Assembly: GCA_947490145.1 (NCBI GenBank)
Contig: CANLGD010000002.1
Span: forward strand, 53,916-117,915
Direction: 5' to 3'
Source of the DNA: Flavobacteriia bacterium
Lineage (GTDB): Bacteria; Bacteroidota; Bacteroidia; Flavobacteriales_D; Crocinitomicaceae
Length of the DNA stretch: 64,000 bases
Below the pieces are notes generated by a model. That model had not been told where the DNA came from, made no database searches, and saw only the letters and a program-made list of their open reading frames with translations. How positions within the stretch are numbered: position 1 is the stretch's first letter; each line of letters opens with the position of its first letter. The position numbers were made by a program, and so were the translations under genes. Below, one piece after another: positions 8,067 through 16,839 of the stretch.

Positions 8067-9740
8067 ATGGCAATAAAAAAAATAGCATTAATAATTTTCA
8101 GTTCTGTTCTTTCATTTTATGATTTTTCTCAAAACAATGACTTAAACATTACTGGGAACATCGAAAGTCAGTTTCAATATTTGAATGAAGATACATTAAT
8201 TGGGGCAAATGAGCCAGCTGAAAAAGCCTTGTTAAATTCCTACATGAATGTTTTTATCACCAAAGGAAATTTTAAAGCTGGAGCAAGATTTGAATCTTAT
8301 TTACCAAGAATTCAAGGTTATCCAAATCGTTTTGATGGAACTGGAATTGGAATGCGTTATATTGGCTATGAAAATAAATTTGTTGATGTAACAATTGGTT
8401 CATTTTACGAGCAATTTGGTTCTGGAATTGCCCTTAGAACTTATGAAGACAGAGCTTTAGGTTATGATAATTTACTAGATGGATTTAGATTAAAACTAAA
8501 TTTATACAAGGGAATTACTCTTAAAGGGGTTTATGGAAAACAACGTTTGTCTTTTCAAAATGGTCAAATTGAACATGCAGCTGGAATCGTTCGAGGTTTT
8601 GATACAGAATTTCCTTTAAATGAATTTATTGGTTTTTTAAAAGATAAAAAATTAAATATTACATTGGGAACTTCTTTAGTAAGCAAATATCAAGCAGATG
8701 ACAATGAAACGTTTATACTTCCCGAAAATATTGGACTTTATGGAGGTCGTGTAAAATTGCGTTATGGAAAATTCACTTTAGATGGAGAATACGTAATGAA
8801 AGATAATGATCCTTCCGCTGACAATGTTTATATTTATAACCCCGGTCATGCAGCTATTGCTAATTTTAGCTATACAAAAAAAGGTTTTGGTTTATTGATT
8901 TCCGCTAAATCTGTTGACAATATGAGTTTTCGTTCAGATAGAACAAAAGCCTTGCAAGATGTTTTTATCAACTATTTGCCAGCGATGAATAAGACACATT
9001 CTTATAATTTAGTTGCATCGCTATATCCTTACGCAACGCAACCTTTGGGAGAAGTTGCATTTCAAGCAGAAGTGGTTTACACTTTACCAAAAGAAAAAAA
9101 TTGGGGAAAAAAGTTAGGTGGAAAATACGGAACATCTATCAATGCGAATGTATCAACTGCCTACAAACCAATGCAACATAAAACGACACAATATGAAGTT
9201 GATTCAAATAGAGTTACCTATTCCGGAAAACCTTTTGATTTAAGCGATAGTTTATACTGGAGAGATATTAATGTGAGCATCACTCGAAAAATGAATAAAA
9301 ATTTGAATTTTATTTTGAGTTATTACAACATTTCTATCAACAATGATGTCGCAAAAATTACGGGTGATGCAAAAGGAATTATTCATTCAAACATTTCTAT
9401 TTTAGAAACAGGATATAAATTTAATTCAAAACATTCGATAAGAACAGAACTTCAAACTTTATTTACCGAAAAAGACAAAGGAAATTGGGCTACTGCGGTT
9501 GTTGAATATAACTTTGGCTCGCATTTATTTTTAGGAATAATGGATCAATACAATTATGGAAATCCAAATGAAAAATTACAAATACATTACATTATTGGAA
9601 CAGTAGGATACGTGAAAGAATCCACAAGATTGACCTTTTCTTATGGAAGACAAAGAGCAGGATTATTTTGTGTAGGTGGGGTTTGTAGATTTGTTCCAGC
9701 TTCAAATGGTTTGACTTTTTCATTCACTCAGAGCTTTTAA
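8067..9740 (+). CDS. DUF6029-family outer-membrane protein
   Basis: A 557-residue predicted outer-membrane protein with a signal peptide (about 1-21, ending YDFSQ) and many alternating-residue strands rich in Tyr, Phe and Gly, as in a beta-barrel. The stretch GSFYEQFGSGIALRTYEDRA (about 112-131), followed by LGYDNLLDGFRLK, is what I associate with the DUF6029 family of Bacteroidota. The C-terminus ends in aromatic GLTFSFTQSF, the expected BAM-recognition type of ending. Function is unknown. It lies between a TlpA-type oxidoreductase and an Omp28-type lipoprotein, an arrangement that suggests joint work in the outer membrane. Confidence 0.8.
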   Translation: MAIKKIALIIFSSVLSFYDFSQNNDLNITGNIESQFQYLNEDTLIGANEPAEKALLNSYMNVFITKGNFKAGARFESYLPRIQGYPNRFDGTGIGMRYIGYENKFVDVTIGSFYEQFGSGIALRTYEDRALGYDNLLDGFRLKLNLYKGITLKGVYGKQRLSFQNGQIEHAAGIVRGFDTEFPLNEFIGFLKDKKLNITLGTSLVSKYQADDNETFILPENIGLYGGRVKLRYGKFTLDGEYVMKDNDPSADNVYIYNPGHAAIANFSYTKKGFGLLISAKSVDNMSFRSDRTKALQDVFINYLPAMNKTHSYNLVASLYPYATQPLGEVAFQAEVVYTLPKEKNWGKKLGGKYGTSINANVSTAYKPMQHKTTQYEVDSNRVTYSGKPFDLSDSLYWRDINVSITRKMNKNLNFILSYYNISINNDVAKITGDAKGIIHSNISILETGYKFNSKHSIRTELQTLFTEKDKGNWATAVVEYNFGSHLFLGIMDQYNYGNPNEKLQIHYIIGTVGYVKESTRLTFSYGRQRAGLFCVGGVCRFVPASNGLTFSFTQSF

Positions 9741-9743
9741 ATA

Positions 9744-9780
9744 AAATGGTGACTTCGAGAGCCTCAATCACCATTTTTTT
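9744..9780 (+). terminator. Terminator hairpin after the DUF6029 gene
   Basis: The 9-bp stem aaatggtga (9744-9752) with tcaccattt (9768-9776) is followed by T to 9780. Its 5' loop bases also belong to a longer competing inverted repeat (9751-9824). Confidence 0.75.
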
Positions 9781-9824
9781 AATTAAAAATATAAAAGTAA
9801 GTACAGACTAAGGTTCTCGAAGTC
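9751..9824. repeat. Long-range inverted repeat overlapping the terminator
   Basis: gacttcgagagcct (9751-9764) is the reverse complement of aggttctcgaagtc (9811-9824) except at one position. Pairing of these arms would compete with the terminator stem. Similar gacttcgagag...tctcgaagtc palindromes are common between Bacteroidota genes in my experience. Confidence 0.6.
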
Positions 9825-9848
9825 AGTACTTTTTAAAAATTACAAATT

Positions 9849-10766
9849 ATGAAAAACTTACTTTATTTAGGTTTAATTCTTTTTATCTTCGCATCTTGCG
9901 ATAAAGTTGAACATCCTTATCCGCCAAGTATAAATCTAGATACAACGATTTATCCTGGGAATTGGTCAGAATATGAATCAACTGTTTGGCCAACATTTTC
10001 AGCAAATACGAATACAAATAGAAATGTATTAATTGAAGATTTTACTGGACATAAATGTATTTATTGTCCTGCAGCAGGTGCTTTGGCAGAAGATCTAGAG
10101 CATGCGAACGAAGGAAGAGTTTTCGTTGCTGCAATTCATACAGGTCCAACTGGAATTGGATCTTTTCAAGAAATTCATGCTCCAGATTATTTACACGATT
10201 TTACAAATCAGCAAGGTTTGGCAATTGGAACATATTTTGGTACAACTATTTCAGGTTCAGCATTTGTAGGAAATCCTTTTGGCGCAATCAGTAGATTTCC
10301 TATGAATGGTCAAAATACAATTGAACCACAAGCATGGGAAAATTCTGTAAATAGTTTGATTTCTGCAAATGATTTGAAAGTTAACATACAAGCAAAGTTG
10401 AATTATTACGACCAAACAAAAGGATTTTATTTACACACAGAAGTAGAAAAAATTGGAACAATTTCCAACGATTTAGCGCAAGTTGTTTATTTAATGGAAG
10501 ATTCAATCGTTAAACCACAATTATTTCCTTCTCCTATTGGTGATTCATTGAATTATGTTCACTACAATGTGCAAAGAAATTGCATTGACGGAAATGCTTT
10601 TGGAAGAACTTTAACTGATACCTACTTGAAAGACGGAAAATATTATTTGAATTATTCTTATAAAATCCCGGCTCAATACAATCCTGCAAACATGCACTTA
10701 TTGGTTTACGTTTTGGATAAAGTTACGAATGAAATTTATCAAGTAATCCGTGTTGAAATAGAATAA
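9849..10766 (+). CDS. Omp28-like outer-membrane lipoprotein with CxxC motif
   Basis: A 305-residue lipoprotein: the lipobox FIFASC places the lipidated cysteine at C17. The segment NVLIEDFTGHKCIYCPAA, with C70 and C73, is the conserved thioredoxin-like start of Omp28-related proteins, followed by AAIHTGP and FVGNPFGAISRFPMNG. The C-terminal half is a beta-rich domain. Omp28 of Porphyromonas is a surface lipoprotein; the CxxC suggests redox chemistry or a structural disulfide. It closes the TlpA-DUF6029-Omp28 run. The terminator before it may reduce its expression relative to the first two genes, or it may have its own promoter, which I do not see clearly. Confidence 0.85.
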   Translation: MKNLLYLGLILFIFASCDKVEHPYPPSINLDTTIYPGNWSEYESTVWPTFSANTNTNRNVLIEDFTGHKCIYCPAAGALAEDLEHANEGRVFVAAIHTGPTGIGSFQEIHAPDYLHDFTNQQGLAIGTYFGTTISGSAFVGNPFGAISRFPMNGQNTIEPQAWENSVNSLISANDLKVNIQAKLNYYDQTKGFYLHTEVEKIGTISNDLAQVVYLMEDSIVKPQLFPSPIGDSLNYVHYNVQRNCIDGNAFGRTLTDTYLKDGKYYLNYSYKIPAQYNPANMHLLVYVLDKVTNEIYQVIRVEIE

Positions 10767-10810
10767 ATCACCATTTCTTCTTAACTTTATTAGTTTAACA
10801 AGAATTTTAG

Positions 10811-11026
10811 TACCTAATTATTTGTGAAAAGCAGAACGAAGTATATTGGGGGAAACATTAGGTAGCTCCGAAGGAGATCACCTAAATGGTCGAAAATAGA
10901 CAAACATTTACTAACAATAAGTGCTAAGTTTTCTTTTGTTTTATAATCGAAAGTAATACTTTCTCTTCTTTTGCGGAACTTAACGAAGTGGCCTCATCAG
11001 CTTTGCTGATAAAAAGAAAAGTAAAG
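10811..11026. repeat. Dispersed structured element, copy 1
   Basis: This fills most of the 303-base gap between two convergent genes. It matches 20607-20781 over long blocks, including atcacctaaatggtcg and actaacaataagtgc followed by agttttcttttgtttt. Imperfect terminal inverted repeats lie at about 10808-10826 and 10906-10925. A central hairpin has outer pairs catt/aatg and aggt/acct around a tip ctcc-gaa-ggag. A 3' extension beyond the shared core contains a second perfect hairpin, atcagc-ttt-gctgat. No open reading frame. It is a candidate MITE or structured RNA repeat. Confidence 0.65.
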
Positions 11027-11069
11027 ATTAAATGTAGAACACAAACAATTACGTAGTTCTTTTTTTAAT

Positions 11070-12233
11070 CTATTTTTTCTTAATCCATCTTGGTAAAATC
11101 ATTGCGCCAATAATTAAATAAGGGAAATAAGAAATTAATCGCCAAAGTATCGCTAGACTAACTATGAGGATGGCTGAATCGCTGAAAGTTGTCATTAGTT
11201 CTCCAAAAGCATATTCAGCAACTCCACTTCCTCCAGGAGTTGGACTAACACGCATAAAAAGCCACAAGACAAATTGTTTTCCTAAAATGAAAAAATGATC
11301 GCTAAAAGTAAGTGAAACAAAACCGGCAAGAATACAATTTATAACCATGTAGCGAGACGTCCAAGATATAAAAGTTGCTAAAAAACTCTTGAACCAAAAA
11401 GAAATATTTTCGTTCTTAAATTCTTTCGAAGTAATTTCAACTTCTTCTCCTGTTTTTATTGCCTCATTTCTCCACTTTTTCAAAAAAGGAAGTCTGAAAA
11501 TAAAACTTAAAAAATGTTTTATGAAATGTGGATAAAAGAAAATACTTACAAATAAGAGCAAAAATAGGAGAAAGAAAATCCCATAAGCTGTCCAAAATAA
11601 AAATTGAATGCTTTTATCAACTGTGTTTTCTGTTGGAAATAAAGCACTTGAAGAAATAAACAAGAATACAAATGGAATCATTAAAACATAAAATAAATTA
11701 TCCATCATGGTTGTCACAATTACAATTGCTGTGGACTTTCCTAAAGGGATTTTTTCTTTGTTTAAAATAAACATAGCTACTGTCGAACCACTTGCCACTC
11801 CGGGAGCCAAAGCTGAAGCAAATTCCCACAACATGATAACATAAAATGATGATTTCCAGGTGAGTTTATTTTTTGTTAAGACTTTTATGCGCCACATGTA
11901 CGCCAAATCACGGCCAAACATAAAAACGATTGCCAAGGCTAAATAGAAAAAAGTTTGCTTTTTCCACGGGATTTCAGCGATAAATTCAGAATTGGTTTTT
12001 ATGCGGTAATCTCCATTTTTTTGTGGTTTAAATTCTTCTTTTACAGATAAATCTACTTTTGCATTTTTATTGAAATCTTTCCAAATATGCGTTCCTTTTT
12101 CACCTTTTGTTTCCACAAAATGAATTTCACTTAAACTTGAAAAAAGCATAAAACTAGCAAAGCCCAAACCAATCAAAACAGCAAGCCAAATTTTCCATGA
12201 GCTAAAAGCTGAATTTATCGATTTTTCTGACAT
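11070..12233 (-). CDS. Multi-pass membrane protein, lysylphosphatidylglycerol synthase-TM (UPF0104) family
   Basis: A 387-residue inner-membrane protein with one N-terminal helix (about 14-32), a soluble loop of about 50 residues that is unusual for the family, then about seven more helices. The family signature is visible: the helix ending LWEFASALAPGVASGS and the C-terminal RVSPTPGGSGVAEYAFG. Members are flippase-like (the membrane half of MprF), but many lack the synthase domain, as here, and have unknown substrates. It starts divergently from tatA. The fold call is firm; a lipid or glycolipid transport role is inference from the family. Confidence 0.85.
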   Translation of the reverse strand: MSEKSINSAFSSWKIWLAVLIGLGFASFMLFSSLSEIHFVETKGEKGTHIWKDFNKNAKVDLSVKEEFKPQKNGDYRIKTNSEFIAEIPWKKQTFFYLALAIVFMFGRDLAYMWRIKVLTKNKLTWKSSFYVIMLWEFASALAPGVASGSTVAMFILNKEKIPLGKSTAIVIVTTMMDNLFYVLMIPFVFLFISSSALFPTENTVDKSIQFLFWTAYGIFFLLFLLLFVSIFFYPHFIKHFLSFIFRLPFLKKWRNEAIKTGEEVEITSKEFKNENISFWFKSFLATFISWTSRYMVINCILAGFVSLTFSDHFFILGKQFVLWLFMRVSPTPGGSGVAEYAFGELMTTFSDSAILIVSLAILWRLISYFPYLIIGAMILPRWIKKK

Positions 12234-12357
12234 TTCTTTGTTATGATAAAGATTCTATTTTTGTAAAAATAAAGTTAATTTTTAAAAATAAAGCTTTCTT
12301 TAAAATTTAAAATCTTCTTTTTTCAAATTTTAACTTTTTAGACTTCACTATTTTTTG

Positions 12358-12365
12358 TACCTTTG
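12358..12365 (+). promoter_or_regulatory. -7 promoter element of the tatA-gatA operon
   Basis: TACCTTTG, an exact match, 22 bases before the tatA ATG at 12388. No clear TTG sits at the -33 position. Confidence 0.65.
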
Positions 12366-12387
12366 CATAAATATAAAATTTCGAGAA

Positions 12388-12573
12388 ATGATATTAGGTG
12401 TAATGGGTCCGTGGCAAATTGTTTTAATTTTAGCTGTTGTAGTTTTACTTTTCGGAGGAAAAAAAATCCCTGAATTAATGAAGGGAATTGGAAAAGGAAT
12501 CAAAGAATTTAAGGATGCTTCAAAAGGAGAATCTGATTCTGATGTGTCAAAAACAACTGAAGATAAAAAATAA
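12388..12573 (+). CDS. tatA: Sec-independent translocase subunit TatA/E
   Basis: Pore-forming subunit of the twin-arginine pathway for folded proteins. The 61 residues have a short N-terminal transmembrane helix (about 8-22, [15 protein letters not shown]), the hinge [20 protein letters not shown] that starts the amphipathic helix, and a charged tail. The ATG at 12388 is chosen over an upstream in-frame ATG at 12355, because the -7 promoter element would otherwise lie inside the gene. It is nine bases from gatA, so the two are co-transcribed. No tatC is in the window. Confidence 0.95.
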   Translation: MILGVMGPWQIVLILAVVVLLFGGKKIPELMKGIGKGIKEFKDASKGESDSDVSKTTEDKK

Positions 12574-12582
12574 TTTGATTTT

Positions 12583-14010
12583 ATGTATTCTACTTTTGCT
12601 GAAGTCAAAGCTGCACTTTCTTCTGGTAACACTGCTTTAAATATTCTTGAAGGTTATTTATCAGAAATTGAAAAAACCAAAGATTTAAATGCTTTTTTGG
12701 AAGTTTTTACCGATTCTGCTAAAATTCAGGCGCAAGAAATTGATGTAAAAATCAAAAATGGAAACGCTGGAAAATTAGCTGGAATGGTTATCGCCATTAA
12801 AGATAATATTTGTTATAAAAATCATAAAGTTTCTGCTTCATCAAAAATTTTAGAAGGATTCGAATCCTTATATACAGCAACGGCACTTCAACGATTAATT
12901 GATGAAGATGCAATAATAATCGGTAGAACGAATTGCGATGAATTTGCGATGGGAAGTTCTAATGAAAATTCTGCTTACGGAGTTGTCAAAAATCCATTGA
13001 ATAAAAAAACAGTTCCTGGTGGTTCTTCAGGTGGTTCAGCGGCTGCAGTTGCTGCTAAACTTTGCACTGTTGCTTTAGGAAGTGATACGGGAGGTTCAGT
13101 TCGTCAACCTGCTTCTTTTACAGGAACTTATGGAAGTAAGCCAACTTACGGCCGTGTTAGTCGTTATGGATTAATTGCTTACGCCTCGTCTTTTGATCAA
13201 ATTGGGGTTTTCTCAAATTCACTTGAAGACAACGCTTTGGTTTTAGAAATCATGGCTGGAAAAGACGAAAATGACAGCACCAGTTCATCAAAATCAGTTC
13301 ATTCTTATGAATTTGAAAAAATTTCTTCAAAAAAGAAAATCGCTTACATCAAAGAAGCTTTTGAAAATGAGGGAATTGATGCTGAATTAAAAGAAAATTT
13401 AAATCAACTTTTTGATCATTTAAGAAATGAAGGACACACAGTTGAAGCTGTATCTTTTCCTTATTTAGATTACATGGTTCCAACATATTATGTTTTAACA
13501 ACAGCGGAAGCTTCGTCCAACTTATCTCGTTTTGACGGTGTACATTTTGGTCACAGAGCAAAAAATGCTCTTGGTGTTGAAGCAACTTACAAAGAATCTC
13601 GATCAGAAGGATTTGGTTTGGAAGTAAAACGCAGAATTATGGCTGGAACTTTCGTTCTTTCTCACGGATATTACGATGCGTATTACACAAAAGCACAGCA
13701 AGTTAGACGCTTATTGCAAAATAAAACACGGGAGATTTTTGCTGATTATGATTTAATCATCACACCAACAACTCCGTCAACGGCTTTTGAAATTGATTCT
13801 GTAAAAGATCCAATTCAAATGTATTTGCAAGATATTTTTACGGTTCATGCAAATTTAACTGGAAATCCAGCAATTTCAATTCCTTTTGGAGTGAACTCGA
13901 CGAATATGCCATATGGTTTACAAATCATGGCAAAAGCATTTGCAGAAAAAGAAATGTTTGACTTTTCTGCCTACATCAATTCTATTAAAAAATCCTTAAT
14001 CTCCTCGTAA
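12583..14010 (+). CDS. gatA: Asp-tRNA(Asn)/Glu-tRNA(Gln) amidotransferase subunit A
   Basis: Amidase subunit of GatCAB, which converts misacylated Glu-tRNA(Gln) or Asp-tRNA(Asn) to the amide. The amidase Ser-cisSer-Lys triad is in place: K73 in AIKDN, S148 in PGGSSGGSAAA, and nucleophile S172 in SDTGGSVRQPA, with the family spacing of 24 between the serines. The 475-residue length is normal. It lies in an operon behind tatA and before a lytic transglycosylase gene (25 bases). gatB and gatC are not in the window. Cytosolic. Confidence 0.97.
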   Translation: MYSTFAEVKAALSSGNTALNILEGYLSEIEKTKDLNAFLEVFTDSAKIQAQEIDVKIKNGNAGKLAGMVIAIKDNICYKNHKVSASSKILEGFESLYTATALQRLIDEDAIIIGRTNCDEFAMGSSNENSAYGVVKNPLNKKTVPGGSSGGSAAAVAAKLCTVALGSDTGGSVRQPASFTGTYGSKPTYGRVSRYGLIAYASSFDQIGVFSNSLEDNALVLEIMAGKDENDSTSSSKSVHSYEFEKISSKKKIAYIKEAFENEGIDAELKENLNQLFDHLRNEGHTVEAVSFPYLDYMVPTYYVLTTAEASSNLSRFDGVHFGHRAKNALGVEATYKESRSEGFGLEVKRRIMAGTFVLSHGYYDAYYTKAQQVRRLLQNKTREIFADYDLIITPTTPSTAFEIDSVKDPIQMYLQDIFTVHANLTGNPAISIPFGVNSTNMPYGLQIMAKAFAEKEMFDFSAYINSIKKSLISS

Positions 14011-14035
14011 TTTGATTAAAGCAAAAAACTATCTC

Positions 14036-15781
14036 ATGCAAAAAATCGTAACATTTTTATTCATTTTTATTGCCATAAATAGTTTTTTTGGGCAGACAAA
14101 AAAGCCAAAAACCGATGTAAAAGATTCAATTTCTAGCGAAGCTTTTCTGACAACAGTAGAACAATCTTTGGAGCTTTTTTATGCCGATTATGCAAATCAA
14201 TCTAATTATGATTCAATTATAAATGCTCTAGAATATGAGGCAAATTTTACTCCAGAAGTAACAGATGAGGTAATTTGTGAACGTTTGGCAAAAATGAATG
14301 AATTATCACCTTTTCATTTAGATTGCAATCCTTCAACGATTTCAGTTATTCGTTTTTTTGCTAAAAATCGTAGAAGTTTTATTCGCATTGCTTTGGGTAG
14401 ATCAAAATTGTATTTTGACATGTACGAAGATGCTTTGGCGAAATACGATATTCCAATTGATTTGCGTTTCCTCTCAGTGATTGAAAGTGGTTTGCGTCCA
14501 CAAGTTAAATCTCCAGCTGGAGCATTGGGTTTGTGGCAATTCATGTACGGAACAGGAAAAATGTTCGGTATGAAAGAAAATTCATATTTCGATGAAAGAA
14601 TGGATCCTGTAAAAGCAACTGATGCTGCTTGTCGCTATTTGAAAAGACTACATGGTATTTATGGTGATTGGAATTTAGCTTTGGCTGCTTATAATGCTGG
14701 TCCAGGAAACATCAACAAAGCAATTCGTCGTTCAGGAAATAAGAGAACTTATTGGGAAATCAGACCATTTTTGCCAAAAGAAACGCAAGGTTATGTTCCA
14801 AATTTCATTGCAGCAGCTTATTTAATGACTTATCATGCTGAACATAATTTAGTTCCGATGGAAGCAAAAATTCATTGTTCGCAATTAGATACTATGTGTT
14901 TAACGCTTGGAGTTCACATGGAAAGTATTGCACAATTAGTTGATTGGAAAGTAGATGAAATACAAATTTTAAATCCGGTTTACAAAAAGACTTATATTCC
15001 ATTAACTTATCCAAACCAATGTATCAGCGGACCATTGATGAAAATTGGCAGATTAGTTTCTTTAGAAGATTCTCTTTATAAAATTGAAAAACAAGTTTAC
15101 GGAACACAACCTCAACCGATTATCTCAGCAGCAATAGAAGGCAAAACGAATCTTGACACGAATGAAATGGTTACGATAATTCCTGCTGATTTCGTATTTC
15201 ATAAAGTAAGAAAGGGTGAATCTTTAACTCGAATTGCGCAAAAATACAAAGTGACAAATAGCCAAATCATGGAATGGAATAATTTGCGCTCGACAAAAGT
15301 TCCAGTTGGTAGGATTTTAAAAATTGCAAAAAAAATAATAGAACCAGTTACACCGCCTGTTTTTTCCGACTCTGTTTTAGGTTTAATTTATTATGATTCT
15401 TTGGTAACTGTTTATCATTTAGTACAAAGAAATGAAAACATCGAAGTAATTGGAAATAAATACAAAGTAAGCGTTGAAAATATCAAAAAATGGAATAATT
15501 TAAAAGATAATTTATTAAGTATTGACCAACGTTTATTGATTGTTACTTCGATTAAAATGTCAAAACCTGGAATGGTTTTAAATGAAATTTCAAAAACTGA
15601 GGAAGTAATTAAAACAAATGAAAAAGTTGTTCCACAAAAGAAATTTTACACGATTAAATCTGGTGATTATTTCAACAGAATTGCTCAAAAGCACGGTTTA
15701 ACAGTCCAACAGCTTCAAAAATTAAATCCTGGAGTAAATGCGTCTAAAATTAGAGCTGGACAACAAGTGAGAGTGAAATAA
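14036..15781 (+). CDS. Lytic transglycosylase with three LysM domains (MltD-like)
   Basis: Peptidoglycan lytic transglycosylase acting on the murein glycan backbone. The 581 residues begin with a signal peptide (about 1-19). The SLT domain contains the catalytic glutamate E150 in SVIESGLRP, then ALGLWQFM and the LALAAYNAGPGN motif. The C-terminal third has three LysM peptidoglycan-binding repeats opening FHKVRKGESL, YHLVQRNENI and YTIKSGDYF. I place the start at ATG 14036; the frame also opens at TTG 14012, but that would precede the signal peptide by eight residues. Third gene of the tatA-gatA operon. Confidence 0.92.
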   Translation: MQKIVTFLFIFIAINSFFGQTKKPKTDVKDSISSEAFLTTVEQSLELFYADYANQSNYDSIINALEYEANFTPEVTDEVICERLAKMNELSPFHLDCNPSTISVIRFFAKNRRSFIRIALGRSKLYFDMYEDALAKYDIPIDLRFLSVIESGLRPQVKSPAGALGLWQFMYGTGKMFGMKENSYFDERMDPVKATDAACRYLKRLHGIYGDWNLALAAYNAGPGNINKAIRRSGNKRTYWEIRPFLPKETQGYVPNFIAAAYLMTYHAEHNLVPMEAKIHCSQLDTMCLTLGVHMESIAQLVDWKVDEIQILNPVYKKTYIPLTYPNQCISGPLMKIGRLVSLEDSLYKIEKQVYGTQPQPIISAAIEGKTNLDTNEMVTIIPADFVFHKVRKGESLTRIAQKYKVTNSQIMEWNNLRSTKVPVGRILKIAKKIIEPVTPPVFSDSVLGLIYYDSLVTVYHLVQRNENIEVIGNKYKVSVENIKKWNNLKDNLLSIDQRLLIVTSIKMSKPGMVLNEISKTEEVIKTNEKVVPQKKFYTIKSGDYFNRIAQKHGLTVQQLQKLNPGVNASKIRAGQQVRVK

Positions 15782-15795
15782 TTTAAGTCTTCCAA

Positions 15796-16533
15796 CTAGG
15801 CATACCAAAGGGTCTGATAAATCTCGAAGGAATTAATTTTCTTAAAAGTATCGATGTGCAGACTGAAATATCTTAACAAAATTTCAAGTAATTGTTTTCT
15901 TTCATCCTTCGTTAAATGAATTTCCATTTGTTTTTCAACATTATAGTTTAAAAACTTAGCAAATTTTAGAATTATATCACCTTTTAAAGATTCTGAATGC
16001 ATTGAATTATGAATTGTTAGTTCTCCGTTGATTAAATCAAAATATCTTGCTCCTTCATCAATTAATTGCGGTTGAATACCAAATAAAAAAGCTAGATCTA
16101 AAATCCAGTGAATTAAATAATTCGGGTTAAACGAGTGCTGGTTTAGAAACTCCAGTTCATTTAAGATAAAATCAAATAATGCAATATCTGCTTGATTTTC
16201 ATGCAAACATTGTTTTAAAAATTCTGTTTCAAAAAAAACAACACTTTGTTTGATTGGATCAAAATAAATTTCTTGAAAATTTTTGACTAAAACGGGTTCG
16301 TATAAATTAGCTAATTGATCTTCATTTTTTTGATAATATGTAAATTCAATATAAGTTAACGCTTGAAAAATCGAACTAAATTTTTTAGCTCCGCCTTTTA
16401 CCATGAAAGACTTTAGCCCGTGATTTTTAGTAAAAATCTTTACAATTATGCTCGTTTCAGAGAATGAAATTCGATTTAAAATAAATCCTTGCTCGGTTTT
16501 TTTCAAGTTGTTATCACTAAAATTTAACTGCAC
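15796..16533 (-). CDS. recO: DNA repair protein RecO
   Basis: Recombination mediator of the RecFOR pathway that loads RecA on gaps. The protein shows an N-terminal OB domain (KTEQGFILNRISFSETSIIVKIFT, split by the usual loops; SFMVKGGAKK follows at about 42-51) and a helical C-terminal domain. The zinc-finger cysteines of some RecO proteins are absent, as in many Bacteroidota. There is no ATG: the longest frame starts with GTG at 16533, and a TTG at 16506 would give the more usual opening MKKTEQGF. Either is possible. It converges with the transglycosylase gene, with 14 bases between. Confidence 0.88.
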   Translation of the reverse strand: MQLNFSDNNLKKTEQGFILNRISFSETSIIVKIFTKNHGLKSFMVKGGAKKFSSIFQALTYIEFTYYQKNEDQLANLYEPVLVKNFQEIYFDPIKQSVVFFETEFLKQCLHENQADIALFDFILNELEFLNQHSFNPNYLIHWILDLAFLFGIQPQLIDEGARYFDLINGELTIHNSMHSESLKGDIILKFAKFLNYNVEKQMEIHLTKDERKQLLEILLRYFSLHIDTFKKINSFEIYQTLWYA

Positions 16534-16839
16534 GAAAGTACTGAAAAAGACTCAGGACTGCAAGATTTTAGACCTAAGACTTTAATTTTTGATGGAGCTA
16601 CCAAATTATGTTTTTATTTTTAATCCTTAATCAAATAAAAGAATCAATTTGTTGTACTTTTCAGTTACTTTCAGTTCCCGGGGGATTTACTTAAAAATTA
16701 ATATAGATACAAAACCTGTTTGAATTTATAAAATAATTCGTTTAAAAAAAGTGAAAATCAATTTTTGAGTTGTTGAATTGATTTAGTAACAGACTTTTTT
16801 CAGATAAAATTGCTAATTTAATGAATTTGTGGAAGTCTG
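16534..16839. other. Gene-free gap upstream of recO
   Basis: No gene is seen. Bases 16543-16585 contain single-armed copies of the intergenic vocabulary (gactcaggactgcaagattt, agacctaagacttta). Further on there is an 8-bp palindromic pair aatcaatt/aattgatt near 16757-16782 and a 10-bp pair taacagactt (16787-16796) with aagtctgtta (16833-16842), the latter overlapping the hydrolase stop codon. None has a T run typical of a terminator. Confidence 0.5.
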
